Source: an uncultured SAR86 cluster bacterium (GTDB lineage Bacteria; Pseudomonadota; Gammaproteobacteria; Magnimaribacterales; D2472). Taken from it: a stretch of DNA of 15,624 bases. The stretch spans positions 1 through 15,624 of the forward strand of contig CALJHI010000053.1 in assembly GCA_938075575.1 (NCBI GenBank), read 5' to 3'. Positions 6,941 to 13,735 of the stretch are shown here, in pieces (within the stretch, counting starts at the first letter, position 1; each line of letters opens with the position of its first letter). The notes under the pieces were generated by a model that saw only the letters and a program-made list of their open reading frames with translations, was not told where the DNA came from and searched no databases. The translations under genes were made by a program, and so were the position numbers.

Positions 6941-7780
6941 ATGCAATCCATCTTAAAATTCTTATGCATCTCAATTGCAGTACTGCCTCTAAATCTAATC
7001 GCTTATGAGGTAAAGCAAACTGTTTTTGCTTTTTGGGATAAACCAGATGTGGTTCTTCATTATAAAACCCCAGTAGAGATAAACAATGAAACTAAAATTA
7101 TATTTATTATTCATGGGCAAAGCAGAAATGTAGATAGCTATATCAACCACTGGGTTGGTCTAGTTGGTGATAAAAATGTCTTGTTGATTGCTCCTGAATT
7201 CACCAAAGAGGACTATAGATACTTTGGTCTTCTCCAAACTGCTACCTCAAATGGAACCATAAAAACCGATAGTGATATGTATTTAACTAATTCTATTGAT
7301 ACTTTTTTTAGTTTTTTTAAAAGTAAATTTGATCTTGAATCTTCAAAATATTCTATTTTTGGACATTCAGCAGGGGGCCAGTTTACTCATAGATATTTAT
7401 TGTTAAGCAATAAGCCTAATATAGACAAAGCAGTTATTGCTAATCCTGGATGGTACACATTTTTAGCTGGAGCTAAATACCCTTATGGCATTAAAGATAT
7501 ACCCATAGGTCTATCAAGTGATTCTATAAAATCTTTTCTAAGCATGAGGAATACATTATTGCTGGGCTCTGATGATACAGGCTCTTCAGGTTTAAACACT
7601 TCTCCAGGTGCGATGAAGCAAGGAGATAATAGATTTGTAAGAGGTAATAACTATTTCTCATCACTTGTTGAGCTAACATCAAAAAATTCAATCCCATTAA
7701 GATGGAACTATGAGATTGTAGATGGAGCAGGTCATGACTTCAGAAAGATGTCTAATGCCGCTGCTAAAATACTTTTATAA
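6941..7780 (+). CDS. Secreted alpha/beta hydrolase, probable esterase or depolymerase
   Basis: 279 residues. MQSILKFLCISIAVLPLNLI is a signal peptide with likely cleavage near AYE, so the protein is exported. FIIHGQSRN (about 55-63) is the oxyanion-hole strand, GHSAGG (141-146) the nucleophile elbow with Ser143, and His265 in GAGHDF the likely catalytic histidine. Asp211 or Asp212 in LLLGSDD is a fitting acid. The layout resembles poly(3-hydroxybutyrate) depolymerase-like and feruloyl esterase-like hydrolases, but the substrate cannot be told from sequence. Its start is fixed by the signal peptide. It is convergent with the photolyase gene, with two bases between the stops and no terminator that I can see. 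Confidence 0.78.
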   Translation: MQSILKFLCISIAVLPLNLIAYEVKQTVFAFWDKPDVVLHYKTPVEINNETKIIFIIHGQSRNVDSYINHWVGLVGDKNVLLIAPEFTKEDYRYFGLLQTATSNGTIKTDSDMYLTNSIDTFFSFFKSKFDLESSKYSIFGHSAGGQFTHRYLLLSNKPNIDKAVIANPGWYTFLAGAKYPYGIKDIPIGLSSDSIKSFLSMRNTLLLGSDDTGSSGLNTSPGAMKQGDNRFVRGNNYFSSLVELTSKNSIPLRWNYEIVDGAGHDFRKMSNAAAKILL

Positions 7781-7782
7781 TA

Positions 7783-9294
7783 CTAAGAGATTTCTTTAAG
7801 AAAAATTTCACTTTTCCTTTTCACTTTTTCTTTAAACGGATCTTTAAATTTACTTAAAGTATTGTAAATCAAACCCATCCTTGGGTTTGATGAGAGCTTA
7901 GCTTCATTCTTAATTAAGAAATTCCAGTAAAGATAGTTAAAAGGGCATGCGTCATCTTCGGTTGTGTTTTTTGGATTATATTTACATGACTTACAGTAAT
8001 TAGACATTCTATTAATATACTTTCCGCTAGCTGCGTATGGTTTAGAGCCAACAACACCACCATCTGAAAAAGTTGCCATACCAAGTGTATTGGGAAGTTC
8101 CACCCATTCATAGGCATCAATGTAGACTGCCAAGTACCAATCACAAATTTGTGATGGACTTATACCAGCTAACATTGCAAAATTTCCTGTAACCATTAGC
8201 CTTTGGATATGGTGGGCATAAGCATATTTTCTAGTTGAATCAACCGATTGTTGTATGCAATGCATGTCAGTATTTCCTGACCAAAAAAACTCAGGAAGGT
8301 TTCTTGAATTTTCAAAATAATTCAGTTCTTTATAATGAGGCATATTTGACCAATAAATACCCCTAATAAATTCTCTCCATCCAATAATTTGTCTTATAAA
8401 GCCTTCTACAGAATTAAGTGGAATATTTTCAGTAGAATAGAGTTTTTCAGCCTCAACCACACATTCCATCGGGTCAAGCAATCCTGCATTTAGGTATGCA
8501 GATAAAAGAGAGTGAAACATAAATGGTTCATCAGATTTCATCGCATCTTGATAAGATCCAAAATTCTTAAAATAAACTTTATAAAACCAGCTCATCTGCT
8601 TCAAGGCTTCATCGTGAGTAGTAGCCCAATTAAAATTATCAATATCTCCAAATGAATCTTTGAAGATTTCATTTACTTCCACCATTACATCAACTATTAG
8701 CTCATCAGTTTTTATGTTATTTCTATCAGGTATTTCTTCATTTATTGCAGACGCTCCTTTTCTATTATCTTTATCTAGATTCCATTTACCCCCTATCGGT
8801 TTGTCACCATCCATTAAGATCGAATATTTCTTCCTTATCCATCTATAAAAAAATTCCTGAATTAATGATTTTTTCCCCGCACTCCATGACTGAAAATCCT
8901 CATTGCTGCATATAAATTTAGTATCTTTTAAGACAATCAATTCAATAGAATGAATTTGACAAAAAAACATTAAATCTTTTAAAGTCTGAAAATCTGAGGG
9001 TTTGGTAACGTATAGTTTATTAAATTTATTTTCTTGCAATATTTCTTTAAGAGTATCTTTCAACTTTGGAGGTTGCTTAGATATTTTCTTGTGAAGACTA
9101 TTTTCTCTATTATGACTGCTAATGAGCTTTCTGAGCGATGAAATCAAAAAAATGATTTTTTGTTTATGATGAGGAATATCATAAAAAGTTTGAACTGGTT
9201 CAAAATACAATAGGGTATCGTCTTTGTTTAAATTTTCGTATACAAGATTATTTTTAGATAGCTGGTCTGGAAATATTAAACCAAGAGATTTCAT
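7783..9294 (-). CDS. FeS-type cryptochrome/photolyase (prokaryotic (6-4) photolyase group)
   Basis: 503 residues, of the deoxyribodipyrimidine photolyase-related (FeS-BCP) group to which Agrobacterium PhrB belongs. It begins with the typical LIFPDQLS. The region HHIQRLMVTGNF (361-372) matches the conserved His-His active-site stretch. Four cysteines fit the [4Fe-4S] ligands: Cys384 (QICDWY), Cys434 and Cys437 (CKSC), and Cys450 (ACPFNYLYW). PYAASGKYINRM precedes the cluster, and DAYEWVELPN the flavin-side region. The family repairs (6-4) photoproducts with light, using FAD and often a lumazine antenna. The ATG overlaps the upstream flavoprotein stop (ATGA), so the two are a coupled operon. 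Repair activity rather than photoreceptor signalling is inferred from the family. Confidence 0.9.
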   Translation of the reverse strand: MKSLGLIFPDQLSKNNLVYENLNKDDTLLYFEPVQTFYDIPHHKQKIIFLISSLRKLISSHNRENSLHKKISKQPPKLKDTLKEILQENKFNKLYVTKPSDFQTLKDLMFFCQIHSIELIVLKDTKFICSNEDFQSWSAGKKSLIQEFFYRWIRKKYSILMDGDKPIGGKWNLDKDNRKGASAINEEIPDRNNIKTDELIVDVMVEVNEIFKDSFGDIDNFNWATTHDEALKQMSWFYKVYFKNFGSYQDAMKSDEPFMFHSLLSAYLNAGLLDPMECVVEAEKLYSTENIPLNSVEGFIRQIIGWREFIRGIYWSNMPHYKELNYFENSRNLPEFFWSGNTDMHCIQQSVDSTRKYAYAHHIQRLMVTGNFAMLAGISPSQICDWYLAVYIDAYEWVELPNTLGMATFSDGGVVGSKPYAASGKYINRMSNYCKSCKYNPKNTTEDDACPFNYLYWNFLIKNEAKLSSNPRMGLIYNTLSKFKDPFKEKVKRKSEIFLKEIS

Positions 9295-10208
9295 ATGTTT
9301 AGAGCCATGGCAGCTTTTTTGCCTGATTCGTATGCAGATTCAACCCTGGGACCTAACGTCCAATCACCAATAGCAATTAGTTTGTTGAGCTTTATAAAAC
9401 CATCACCTTGATTGTTTCTTTGGCATAAAGCATATCTCCACTTAAATATTTTTAATGGCTCTATCGTTTCATTATTTTTAATATTCATTGTTTTAACAAT
9501 ATCATCTATAGCAATTTTTTCAATTTGATCATTGCTATGATCAAACAGCTTTTTGCTTGACTCTGGGGTAAGGTGGGCTGTTAGAGTTAATGGAGATTGA
9601 TTGCAGTATGATGAAGACAAGGCAAGCCAACTAATTGTTTTAGAGAAATTTTTGTAACAATTGAATTTAAATAAATTTTTATCTTTTATTGAAGCTCCAA
9701 GAGCAATGCATTTACTATAGATGTTTTCATTAGAAACATTGAAGTCACATAATTTTTCAAGTTGCTGATTTGGCACTGACGATATTATTAAATCAAAGAA
9801 TTCAGAATCACCATCCTCAAATGTTAATTTACCCTTATCCGAATCTATTCCTGTAACTTTTCTATTCTGATGCACATCAAAATCTTTGAGATATTTTTTT
9901 ACTATGGTGTCCATGCCATCTTCATGAATAAAGAAGTTAGAAGCATCAACAACCTCTTTTGACTGCGCATCAATAACAGATCCGTTAAGAGGGTAGCAAC
10001 CAGCATCAAGGATGACTTCTTTAAATTCATCTGATTGAGGGTTTATGTACTGCGCACCTAGATTGAGTTTGAATTGATCGATTCTATGCATAGTAAGCCT
10101 TCCGCCTAGCTTAAAAGCTTTATCAAAAATCTGTACATCATGGTTACCTTTTAAATTTTTTACAAAGCCTACAACGCTAATACCACTTCCAATTATTCCT
10201 ATTTTCAT
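9291..10208 (-). CDS. Renalase-like NAD(P)/FAD-dependent oxidoreductase
   Basis: 305 residues from ATG 10208. MKIGIIGSGIS starts a Rossmann fold; the glycine motif reads GSGISV, so the third glycine is replaced by Val. It continues to VQIFDK, an acidic strand end, then KLGGRLTMHR, the GGR motif of amine oxidase-like flavoproteins. Near the C-terminus, AIGDWTLGPRVESAYESG is the second FAD-contacting motif. Such flavoproteins are frequent partners of photolyases in marine bacteria; their substrate is unknown. An in-frame GTG at 10232 would add eight residues that lie within an upstream tandem repeat. I prefer 10208 because the Rossmann strand begins there, though no strong ribosome site marks either. 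It is the first gene of the photolyase operon. Confidence 0.82.
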   Translation of the reverse strand: MKIGIIGSGISVVGFVKNLKGNHDVQIFDKAFKLGGRLTMHRIDQFKLNLGAQYINPQSDEFKEVILDAGCYPLNGSVIDAQSKEVVDASNFFIHEDGMDTIVKKYLKDFDVHQNRKVTGIDSDKGKLTFEDGDSEFFDLIISSVPNQQLEKLCDFNVSNENIYSKCIALGASIKDKNLFKFNCYKNFSKTISWLALSSSYCNQSPLTLTAHLTPESSKKLFDHSNDQIEKIAIDDIVKTMNIKNNETIEPLKIFKWRYALCQRNNQGDGFIKLNKLIAIGDWTLGPRVESAYESGKKAAMALNI

Positions 10209-10216
10209 ATGCTTAC

Positions 10217-10245
10217 TTGACTTAAATGTCACACAAATGTAACAT
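10217..10245 (+). promoter_or_regulatory. Candidate promoter of the 36-codon gene
   Basis: TTGACT at 10217-10222 is a good -35. A 17-base spacer leads to TAACAT at 10240-10245, a moderate -10. The tandem repeat at 10224-10245 fills the spacer and covers the -10. Transcription would run into the small gene at 10291. The strength is uncertain. Confidence 0.4.
10224..10245. repeat. Two tandem 11-bp direct repeats, candidate operator
   Basis: AAATGTCACAC (10224-10234) is followed directly by AAATGTAACAT (10235-10245), nine of eleven positions identical. They lie 16-37 bases upstream of the flavoprotein ATG and between the -35 and -10 of the opposing small gene. Read on the minus strand, the unit is TGTKACATTTR. 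Tandem 11-bp units are the known geometry of operators bound by the B12-dependent MerR-type light regulators CarH/LitR. The base match to their TACA core is only partial, so this is an inference. Confidence 0.5.
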
Positions 10246-10290
10246 AACTATATCTTTTATGACAAAAGAGAAACATTGGAGTTAAAAACT

Positions 10291-10401
10291 ATGAAAAATA
10301 CTATTAAATTTGGCTCTTATATCCAGAATATAGTCATGAGATTGGATAGTCTTATGAAAAGTGGAGATCTGAGCACTATTTCTAATCAAATTTTTAGATA
10401 A
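10291..10401 (+). CDS. Orphan 36-aa protein with its own ribosome site and terminator
   Basis: A 37-codon frame begins with MKNTIKFGSYIQNIVMRLDS and ends in STISNQIFR then TAA. TGGAG at 10277-10281 is a proper Shine-Dalgarno, nine bases before ATG, and a clear intrinsic terminator follows seven bases after the stop region. The peptide has no signal sequence or membrane segment; the middle could form an amphipathic helix. I do not recognise a family. It faces the flavoprotein-photolyase operon across a shared promoter region with a tandem repeat, so coregulation is possible. The stretch might instead be a small regulatory RNA whose short frame is incidental. The ribosome site and terminator make a real transcript likely; translation is less sure. 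Confidence 0.55.
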   Translation: MKNTIKFGSYIQNIVMRLDSLMKSGDLSTISNQIFR

Positions 10402-10407
10402 ATTACT

Positions 10408-10435
10408 AAAGCTCCTTATATCTTAAGGAGCTTTT
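10408..10435 (+). terminator. Rho-independent terminator after the 36-codon gene
   Basis: GCTCCTTA (10411-10418) pairs with TAAGGAGC (10424-10431) around a five-base loop TATCT. The stem is extended by AAA/TTT, and TTTT follows. The AAA on the 5' side also gives a short U-run on the minus strand, so it may serve both strands. It lies three bases before the convergent phosphatase stop. Confidence 0.85.
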
Positions 10436-10438
10436 AAT

Positions 10439-11473
10439 CTATAGCTTTAAAACTTCTTTCTTCAATATTGCACCTTTTATACTTTTAATTTCTAAACTTA
10501 TCTCTTGATTTGTAGTATCTATATCCATTAATCCATAATTAACTTCTGATATTAACTCACCAATTTGAAGCTCATCTTGCTCTTTTGGATCTATTAACTT
10601 TCTACGAATTGACTCAGGCATAATATTTAAAAAGGCTTTTTCATACCACTTATCAGCTATTGGCTTGTTAAGAGAGGAGGAAGTTACCTCTATAAGATCA
10701 TCATATTTATAGATACCAGCTCTGTGTCTATCACCAGAAAGAATGATCTTTGGTGTTTTTAAATTTGATAACAAAGCTAGCAATTTAGATCTTTCTTTAG
10801 GAAATAAATTCCACTTTTCAAATTGATGAGATCTAGGCAGGACTTGTACAGATGAGAGCACTATCAAGAGGTCCACATCTTCTTGTATTTCATCTTCAAA
10901 CCAATCCCACTGTTCTTGTCCAAGCATAGTGGGGTTTTTAGTCTGATCAACAATTTTGTAACTATTAGCTCTGTCTAAAGTTGTGCTTCTAAAAAATCTT
11001 GTATCTAAACCTATGACTTTGATTTTAAAGTTATTGTTATTAATTATTGAACTAAAATAAATTCCATCTCTTTTACGCCTGCCATCATTTTTTGGTGTTT
11101 CCCAGAAATTTAGATATAGAGCTTGAGCCTCTCTTTTTAATGGGTACTCTTGACCTCCGTCATTAACACCAAAATCATGATCATCCCATATGTAGTAGAG
11201 TTCTTTTTTTCTCAACCATAAAGGTATCATTTTGGCCTGAGTTTCGTAAGCTTGCGTCATTTTTTCTAAGTTTCCTTGTTCATTGTCACCATAGACATTG
11301 TCACCAAGAAAAATAAATGAGTTAACATCTTCATTCTTTACAGCAGACCAAATTGGTTGAGGTAAGTCTTGGTCTAAACAAGATCCAAACCCAATTTTTA
11401 TACTTTCAGCATTTATATTTGTACTTAAAATAAAAGAAATAAAAATAAGACTATAGGTATATAATTTATTCAT
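10439..11473 (-). CDS. Secreted PhoD-like metallophosphatase
   Basis: 344 residues from ATG 11473. That start gives MNKLYTYSLIFISFILSTNI, a signal peptide probably cleaved after NINA at residue 22. An upstream frame extends 32 codons further but runs into the divergent gene and hides the signal. Metal-site motifs of the PhoD/calcineurin-like class are present: GFGSC (28-32), FLGDNVYGD with Asp57, YIWDDHDFG with Asp97, Asp98, His99 and Asp100, and LSGDRHRAG with Asp248 and His250. The protein lacks the extra N-terminal PhoD domain. PhoD enzymes are exported phosphomonoesterases or phosphodiesterases used for phosphate scavenging. No Pho box is evident. It is divergent from the lipoprotein gene with 31 bases between starts. 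Confidence 0.85.
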   Translation of the reverse strand: MNKLYTYSLIFISFILSTNINAESIKIGFGSCLDQDLPQPIWSAVKNEDVNSFIFLGDNVYGDNEQGNLEKMTQAYETQAKMIPLWLRKKELYYIWDDHDFGVNDGGQEYPLKREAQALYLNFWETPKNDGRRKRDGIYFSSIINNNNFKIKVIGLDTRFFRSTTLDRANSYKIVDQTKNPTMLGQEQWDWFEDEIQEDVDLLIVLSSVQVLPRSHQFEKWNLFPKERSKLLALLSNLKTPKIILSGDRHRAGIYKYDDLIEVTSSSLNKPIADKWYEKAFLNIMPESIRRKLIDPKEQDELQIGELISEVNYGLMDIDTTNQEISLEIKSIKGAILKKEVLKL

Positions 11474-11479
11474 TAACCA

Positions 11480-11487
11480 AGTATAAC
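11480..11487. promoter_or_regulatory. Overlapping divergent -10 boxes (phosphatase and lipoprotein)
   Basis: TATACT on the minus strand (11485 to 11480) lies six bases from the phosphatase ATG. TATAAC on the plus strand (11482-11487) lies 17 bases from the lipoprotein ATG. The two overlap, so polymerase could serve only one gene at a time. Both are matches by eye in AT-rich DNA, without good -35 boxes. Confidence 0.35.
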
Positions 11488-11504
11488 AATTAAAAATTTT
11501 ATTA

Positions 11505-12242
11505 ATGCATAGGAATTTTCTTATAACAATTTTTTTCATTATTCTTGCTTCTTGCTCAAGCGACAACAATCAAGTTTCTAGACTTAGTGAGTTAGTTAAG
11601 CCATCATTTAATCTAAGTACTGGTATTATTGACTGCAAGCTAAAATCAGACAATTCTCTTATTGACCTAGAGTCATTTCTTTCAAGAATATCGATATCTA
11701 AACTTATCGATTTAGACGCTAATAACAATATCTCTGTTCTTTTTCCAGATGGTAGTGATTATGTAGATTCTTTTTTAATTCAAGTATCCTTAAATTCTAG
11801 TAAAGAGGTTAATTCTATTTATACAAAATTTATTGATGCTGGGCTTGATAACATTGCGAACTGTAGACAAGATTTTAAGAGTAGAAATCTAAGTGTTATT
11901 TTTAACAGCCTAGATCAAGTTAATTCTTCTGATTATGTAATAACTGAAGTATTGAATTGTTCCTATAACGAAAGTTACAATTTTGGAACATTTTTAATTG
12001 CTATAGATAGGCTAATTCAGCAAATAAACTTTTTCAATCCAAATTATCGAATTGATTATATAGATGTAAATGATTCCGATAATTTTATCTGGATAAATAG
12101 ATTTGAAAAATCGTATTATGAGGATGTGCTTCCAGAAATCTGGGTTCAAAATATCAATGATTCAAAAGAAATACAGGATGAATTTAGAGAAAATGCAACT
12201 TGCGAAGCTTCAAAAAAATATAAGGAATTTAATATTGGATAA
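11505..12242 (+). CDS. Lipoprotein of unknown function with two internal repeats
   Basis: 245 residues. MHRNFLITIFFIILASC is a lipoprotein signal with lipobox LASC, lipidated at Cys17, so the protein is anchored to a membrane on the outer side of the cytoplasm. The mature part seems to hold two similar units. Each starts with hydrophobic-x-Cys and a polar run (IIDCKLKSDN at 41-50; VLNCSYNESY at 149-158), has a central beta-like strand (FLIQVSLN; FIWINRFE), and ends with N-x-Cys (Cys120; Cys233 after NAT). Four cysteines, Cys44, Cys120, Cys152 and Cys233, could form one disulfide per unit. I do not recognise a named family. It probably forms an operon with the overlapping DoxX-like gene. The start is fixed by the lipoprotein signal, with no Shine-Dalgarno seen. 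Confidence 0.7.
   Translation: MHRNFLITIFFIILASCSSDNNQVSRLSELVKPSFNLSTGIIDCKLKSDNSLIDLESFLSRISISKLIDLDANNNISVLFPDGSDYVDSFLIQVSLNSSKEVNSIYTKFIDAGLDNIANCRQDFKSRNLSVIFNSLDQVNSSDYVITEVLNCSYNESYNFGTFLIAIDRLIQQINFFNPNYRIDYIDVNDSDNFIWINRFEKSYYEDVLPEIWVQNINDSKEIQDEFRENATCEASKKYKEFNIG
12222..12226 (+). promoter_or_regulatory. Shine-Dalgarno that sets the DoxX-like start at TTG 12235
   Basis: AAGGA inside the end of the lipoprotein gene lies eight bases before TTG 12235. The longer frame from ATG 12103 has no such site and would add a charged tail over the lipoprotein coding sequence. Confidence 0.6.
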
Positions 12243-12627
12243 TTTTAATAGAATTTTAAATTCAGATCTTGGCTACAGTATTGGAAGGGTACTAATTGGA
12301 TTTTATTTCTTTTTCTTTGGGCTTATGAAGATACCTTCATTTACTGAAACCCATGCATTTATGATTACAAAGTCGGTACCATTTGTTGATATCACCATAC
12401 TCCTTACCATCTTTATTCAGGTGGTCTTTGGCGCGCTCATAATTATAAATAAAAATGTTAGATTTTCAGCATTAATGCTTTTTGTTCTAACGCTACTAAT
12501 CAATACATATATTCATAATTTTTGGAATCTACTACCATCAGAAAATTTTGATCATGAACTACAAAACTTTGTAAAAAATCTAGGAATTGCAGCAGGCCTT
12601 TTAATTCTTACTAAATATAATAAGTAA
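12235..12627 (+). CDS. DoxX-like inner-membrane protein
   Basis: 130 residues from TTG 12235, four membrane segments at about 15-32, 50-71, 76-93 and 110-126. GRVLIGFYFFFFGLMKIPSF matches the opening of DoxX-family proteins (GR-x-L-L-G-x-x-F-x-x-x-G-x-x-K). Q62 with a following G-A-L in helix 2 and the NFWN near 95-98 also fit. The family is small membrane proteins with poorly defined redox-related roles. The start rests on AAGGA at 12222-12226 and gives a normal family length. It overlaps the lipoprotein gene by eight bases, so translation is likely coupled. Confidence 0.72.
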   Translation: MDNFNRILNSDLGYSIGRVLIGFYFFFFGLMKIPSFTETHAFMITKSVPFVDITILLTIFIQVVFGALIIINKNVRFSALMLFVLTLLINTYIHNFWNLLPSENFDHELQNFVKNLGIAAGLLILTKYNK

Positions 12628-12662
12628 TAAAGTTATAGCTACACTTACCAATCTAAATATAT

Positions 12663-12668
12663 TAGAAT
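12663..12668 (+). promoter_or_regulatory. Candidate -10 box of the tRNA-Gly gene
   Basis: TAGAAT lies 14 bases before the first base of the tRNA, a usual distance. The -35 region (TACACT at 12640-12645) is weak. The tRNA might also be cotranscribed from upstream. Confidence 0.35.
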
Positions 12669-12682
12669 AATCGAATCAAATA

Positions 12683-12757
12683 GCGGGTATCGTATAATGG
12701 CTATTATAAGAGGTTTCCAACCTTTTGATGAGAGTTCGATCCTCTCTACCCGCTCCA
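12683..12757 (+). tRNA. tRNA-Gly, anticodon TCC
   Basis: The 75-base sequence folds as a normal tRNA. Acceptor strands GCGGGTA and TACCCGC pair fully, and the T arm GAGAG-TTCGATC-CTCTC is perfect. The anticodon loop TTTCCAA carries TCC. The D-arm region GTATAATGGCTATTA is identical to E. coli tRNA-Gly(TCC). The 3' CCA is encoded (12755-12757). It reads GGA and, with a modified wobble base, GGG codons. Confidence 0.96.
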
Positions 12758-12791
12758 TTTTATTTTTTTAACTTTAATATAAACATGTCAT

Positions 12792-12819
12792 AAAAAAAGC
12801 AGGCTTTCACCTGCTTTTT
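12792..12819. terminator. Bidirectional Rho-independent terminator
   Basis: AAAAAGCAGG (12794-12803) pairs with CCTGCTTTTT (12810-12819) around the loop CTTTCA. The A-run on the 5' side makes a U-tract when read from the minus strand, so the hairpin can stop both the tRNA transcript and the minus-strand operon ending with the prepilin peptidase gene at 12864. Confidence 0.88.
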
Positions 12820-12863
12820 AGACCCTGGGGATTAGAATTTAGAGGATATTCAAAGGTCTCTAC

Positions 12864-13649
12864 TTATAAGACCGCATAGATATTAAGAAGTTCAAAATAA
12901 TTCAACAATAAAAATATTAAGAATCCAAGCACCAGTCCTGAGCCTAATGGTATTTGATTAGATAGAGCTTTTATTTTAAAAAAATATATAAATATCGAGG
13001 CAAGAGAACCAAATAAAATTATAAAGGGTAATGCAAATGGTCCTGCAATAGACCCAAGGGAGGCGAGTAAAATAAAATCACCACCACCGATACCATCATA
13101 GCCTTTGAATAGTTTAAAAAAGAAATTCACCAACCATAAAAAAACAAAACCAATAAAAGCTCCTGCAACTGACATTGATAGATTGTTGTAATCTAAGAAG
13201 CTTATATTAAATACTTCAGCATAACCAATGCCAATTAATCCTAAAAATAATAGAGCAATATTTATACTAAACGGTAATAAGAAGTATCTGTAATCTAGTA
13301 TGAATAAAACTATTAGAATTACTGCTAACAGAAAGGCAATTAGCAACTCTAAAGATAAACCAAAAATTGAATATAAGACCAAACCAATAATTAAGTGCAA
13401 AATCTCATTTATTGGGTAATAGAGTGAGATTTTTATATTGCAATTTGAACATCTGCCTCTTTGTTTAATATAACCAATTAATGGAATTAGATTAATGTTC
13501 GTAATATTTTTTTTACAACTTGGGCAATGAGATCTTGGAAAAAATAAATTGATGTCTTTGTTATTATTCCTTGGTGATAATCTATAAATAATTAAAGAAG
13601 AGAGACTACCAATACATAAAAAAGTTATAGAAATTAGAGCATTAATCAC
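12864..13649 (-). CDS. pilD: Prepilin peptidase / type IV leader peptidase (A24 family)
   Basis: 261 residues, eight or so membrane segments. After the first helix comes a zinc-type tetracysteine loop: CPSC (Cys42, Cys45) and CSNC (Cys67, Cys70), with NLIPLIGYIKQRGRC and YYPINE matching PilD. The two catalytic aspartates fit Asp119 (FILDYRYFLLP) and Asp191 (GIGGGD). The enzyme cleaves and usually N-methylates type IV prepilins or type II secretion pseudopilins at the inner membrane. The start is GTG 13649, which overlaps the stop of the 29-aa frame upstream as GTGA. The fourth and last gene of the overlapping minus-strand cassette, it has no pilus genes beside it in this window. It is slightly shorter than typical PilD. 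Confidence 0.88.
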   Translation of the reverse strand: MINALISITFLCIGSLSSLIIYRLSPRNNNKDINLFFPRSHCPSCKKNITNINLIPLIGYIKQRGRCSNCNIKISLYYPINEILHLIIGLVLYSIFGLSLELLIAFLLAVILIVLFILDYRYFLLPFSINIALLFLGLIGIGYAEVFNISFLDYNNLSMSVAGAFIGFVFLWLVNFFFKLFKGYDGIGGGDFILLASLGSIAGPFALPFIILFGSLASIFIYFFKIKALSNQIPLGSGLVLGFLIFLLLNYFELLNIYAVL

Positions 13650-13735
13650 TTGCGCTTAGCCAACCAAAAACAAAAAAAGAGCAGGCTTAATGCAAAAAAG
13701 GCATAAATGCCGATAATTGTTAATTTTTCAATCAT
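13646..13735 (-). CDS. 29-aa single-pass membrane peptide between ggt and pilD
   Basis: A 30-codon frame starts with MIEKLTIIGIYAFFALSLLF and ends FWLAKRK then TGA. Residues 6-24 form one hydrophobic helix and the C-terminal AKRK suggests that end faces the cytoplasm. The ATG overlaps the ggt stop as ATGA, and its TGA overlaps the pilD GTG as GTGA, so it fills the 82-base gap exactly with four-base overlaps on both sides. A GGGG lies about eight bases before the ATG. This fit is strong evidence for translation. I do not recognise a family. It might be a small subunit or stabiliser of the neighbouring peptidase, or of an unlinked membrane complex, as with CcmD- or CydX-like peptides, but there is no direct evidence for that. 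Confidence 0.7.
   Translation of the reverse strand: MIEKLTIIGIYAFFALSLLFFCFWLAKRK

Noticed and set aside
7781..7810. Possible terminator between the hydrolase and photolyase stops (TTTCTT and AAGAAA)
   Set aside because: The arms leave a one-base loop and contain almost no G-C pairs, so the hairpin is not credible.
7914..8144. Minus-strand frame of 76 codons in the photolyase region
   Set aside because: Out-of-frame reading of the photolyase C-terminal part, where the in-frame reading has the four FeS cysteines.
8660..8848. Plus-strand frame rich in Ser, Thr and Ile
   Set aside because: Antisense shadow of the photolyase; low-complexity composition and no start signals.
11474..11569. 32-codon N-terminal extension of the PhoD-like gene
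   Set aside because: It would overlap the divergent lipoprotein gene and bury the signal peptide that starts at ATG 11473.
12103..12234. 44-codon N-terminal extension of the DoxX-like gene
   Set aside because: It overlaps the lipoprotein coding sequence, is charged and unlike the family, and TTG 12235 has a good Shine-Dalgarno.
12628..12757. tRNA-Gly as an integration site for a mobile element
   Set aside because: No integrase, no repeat of the tRNA 3' end and no change of gene style nearby.
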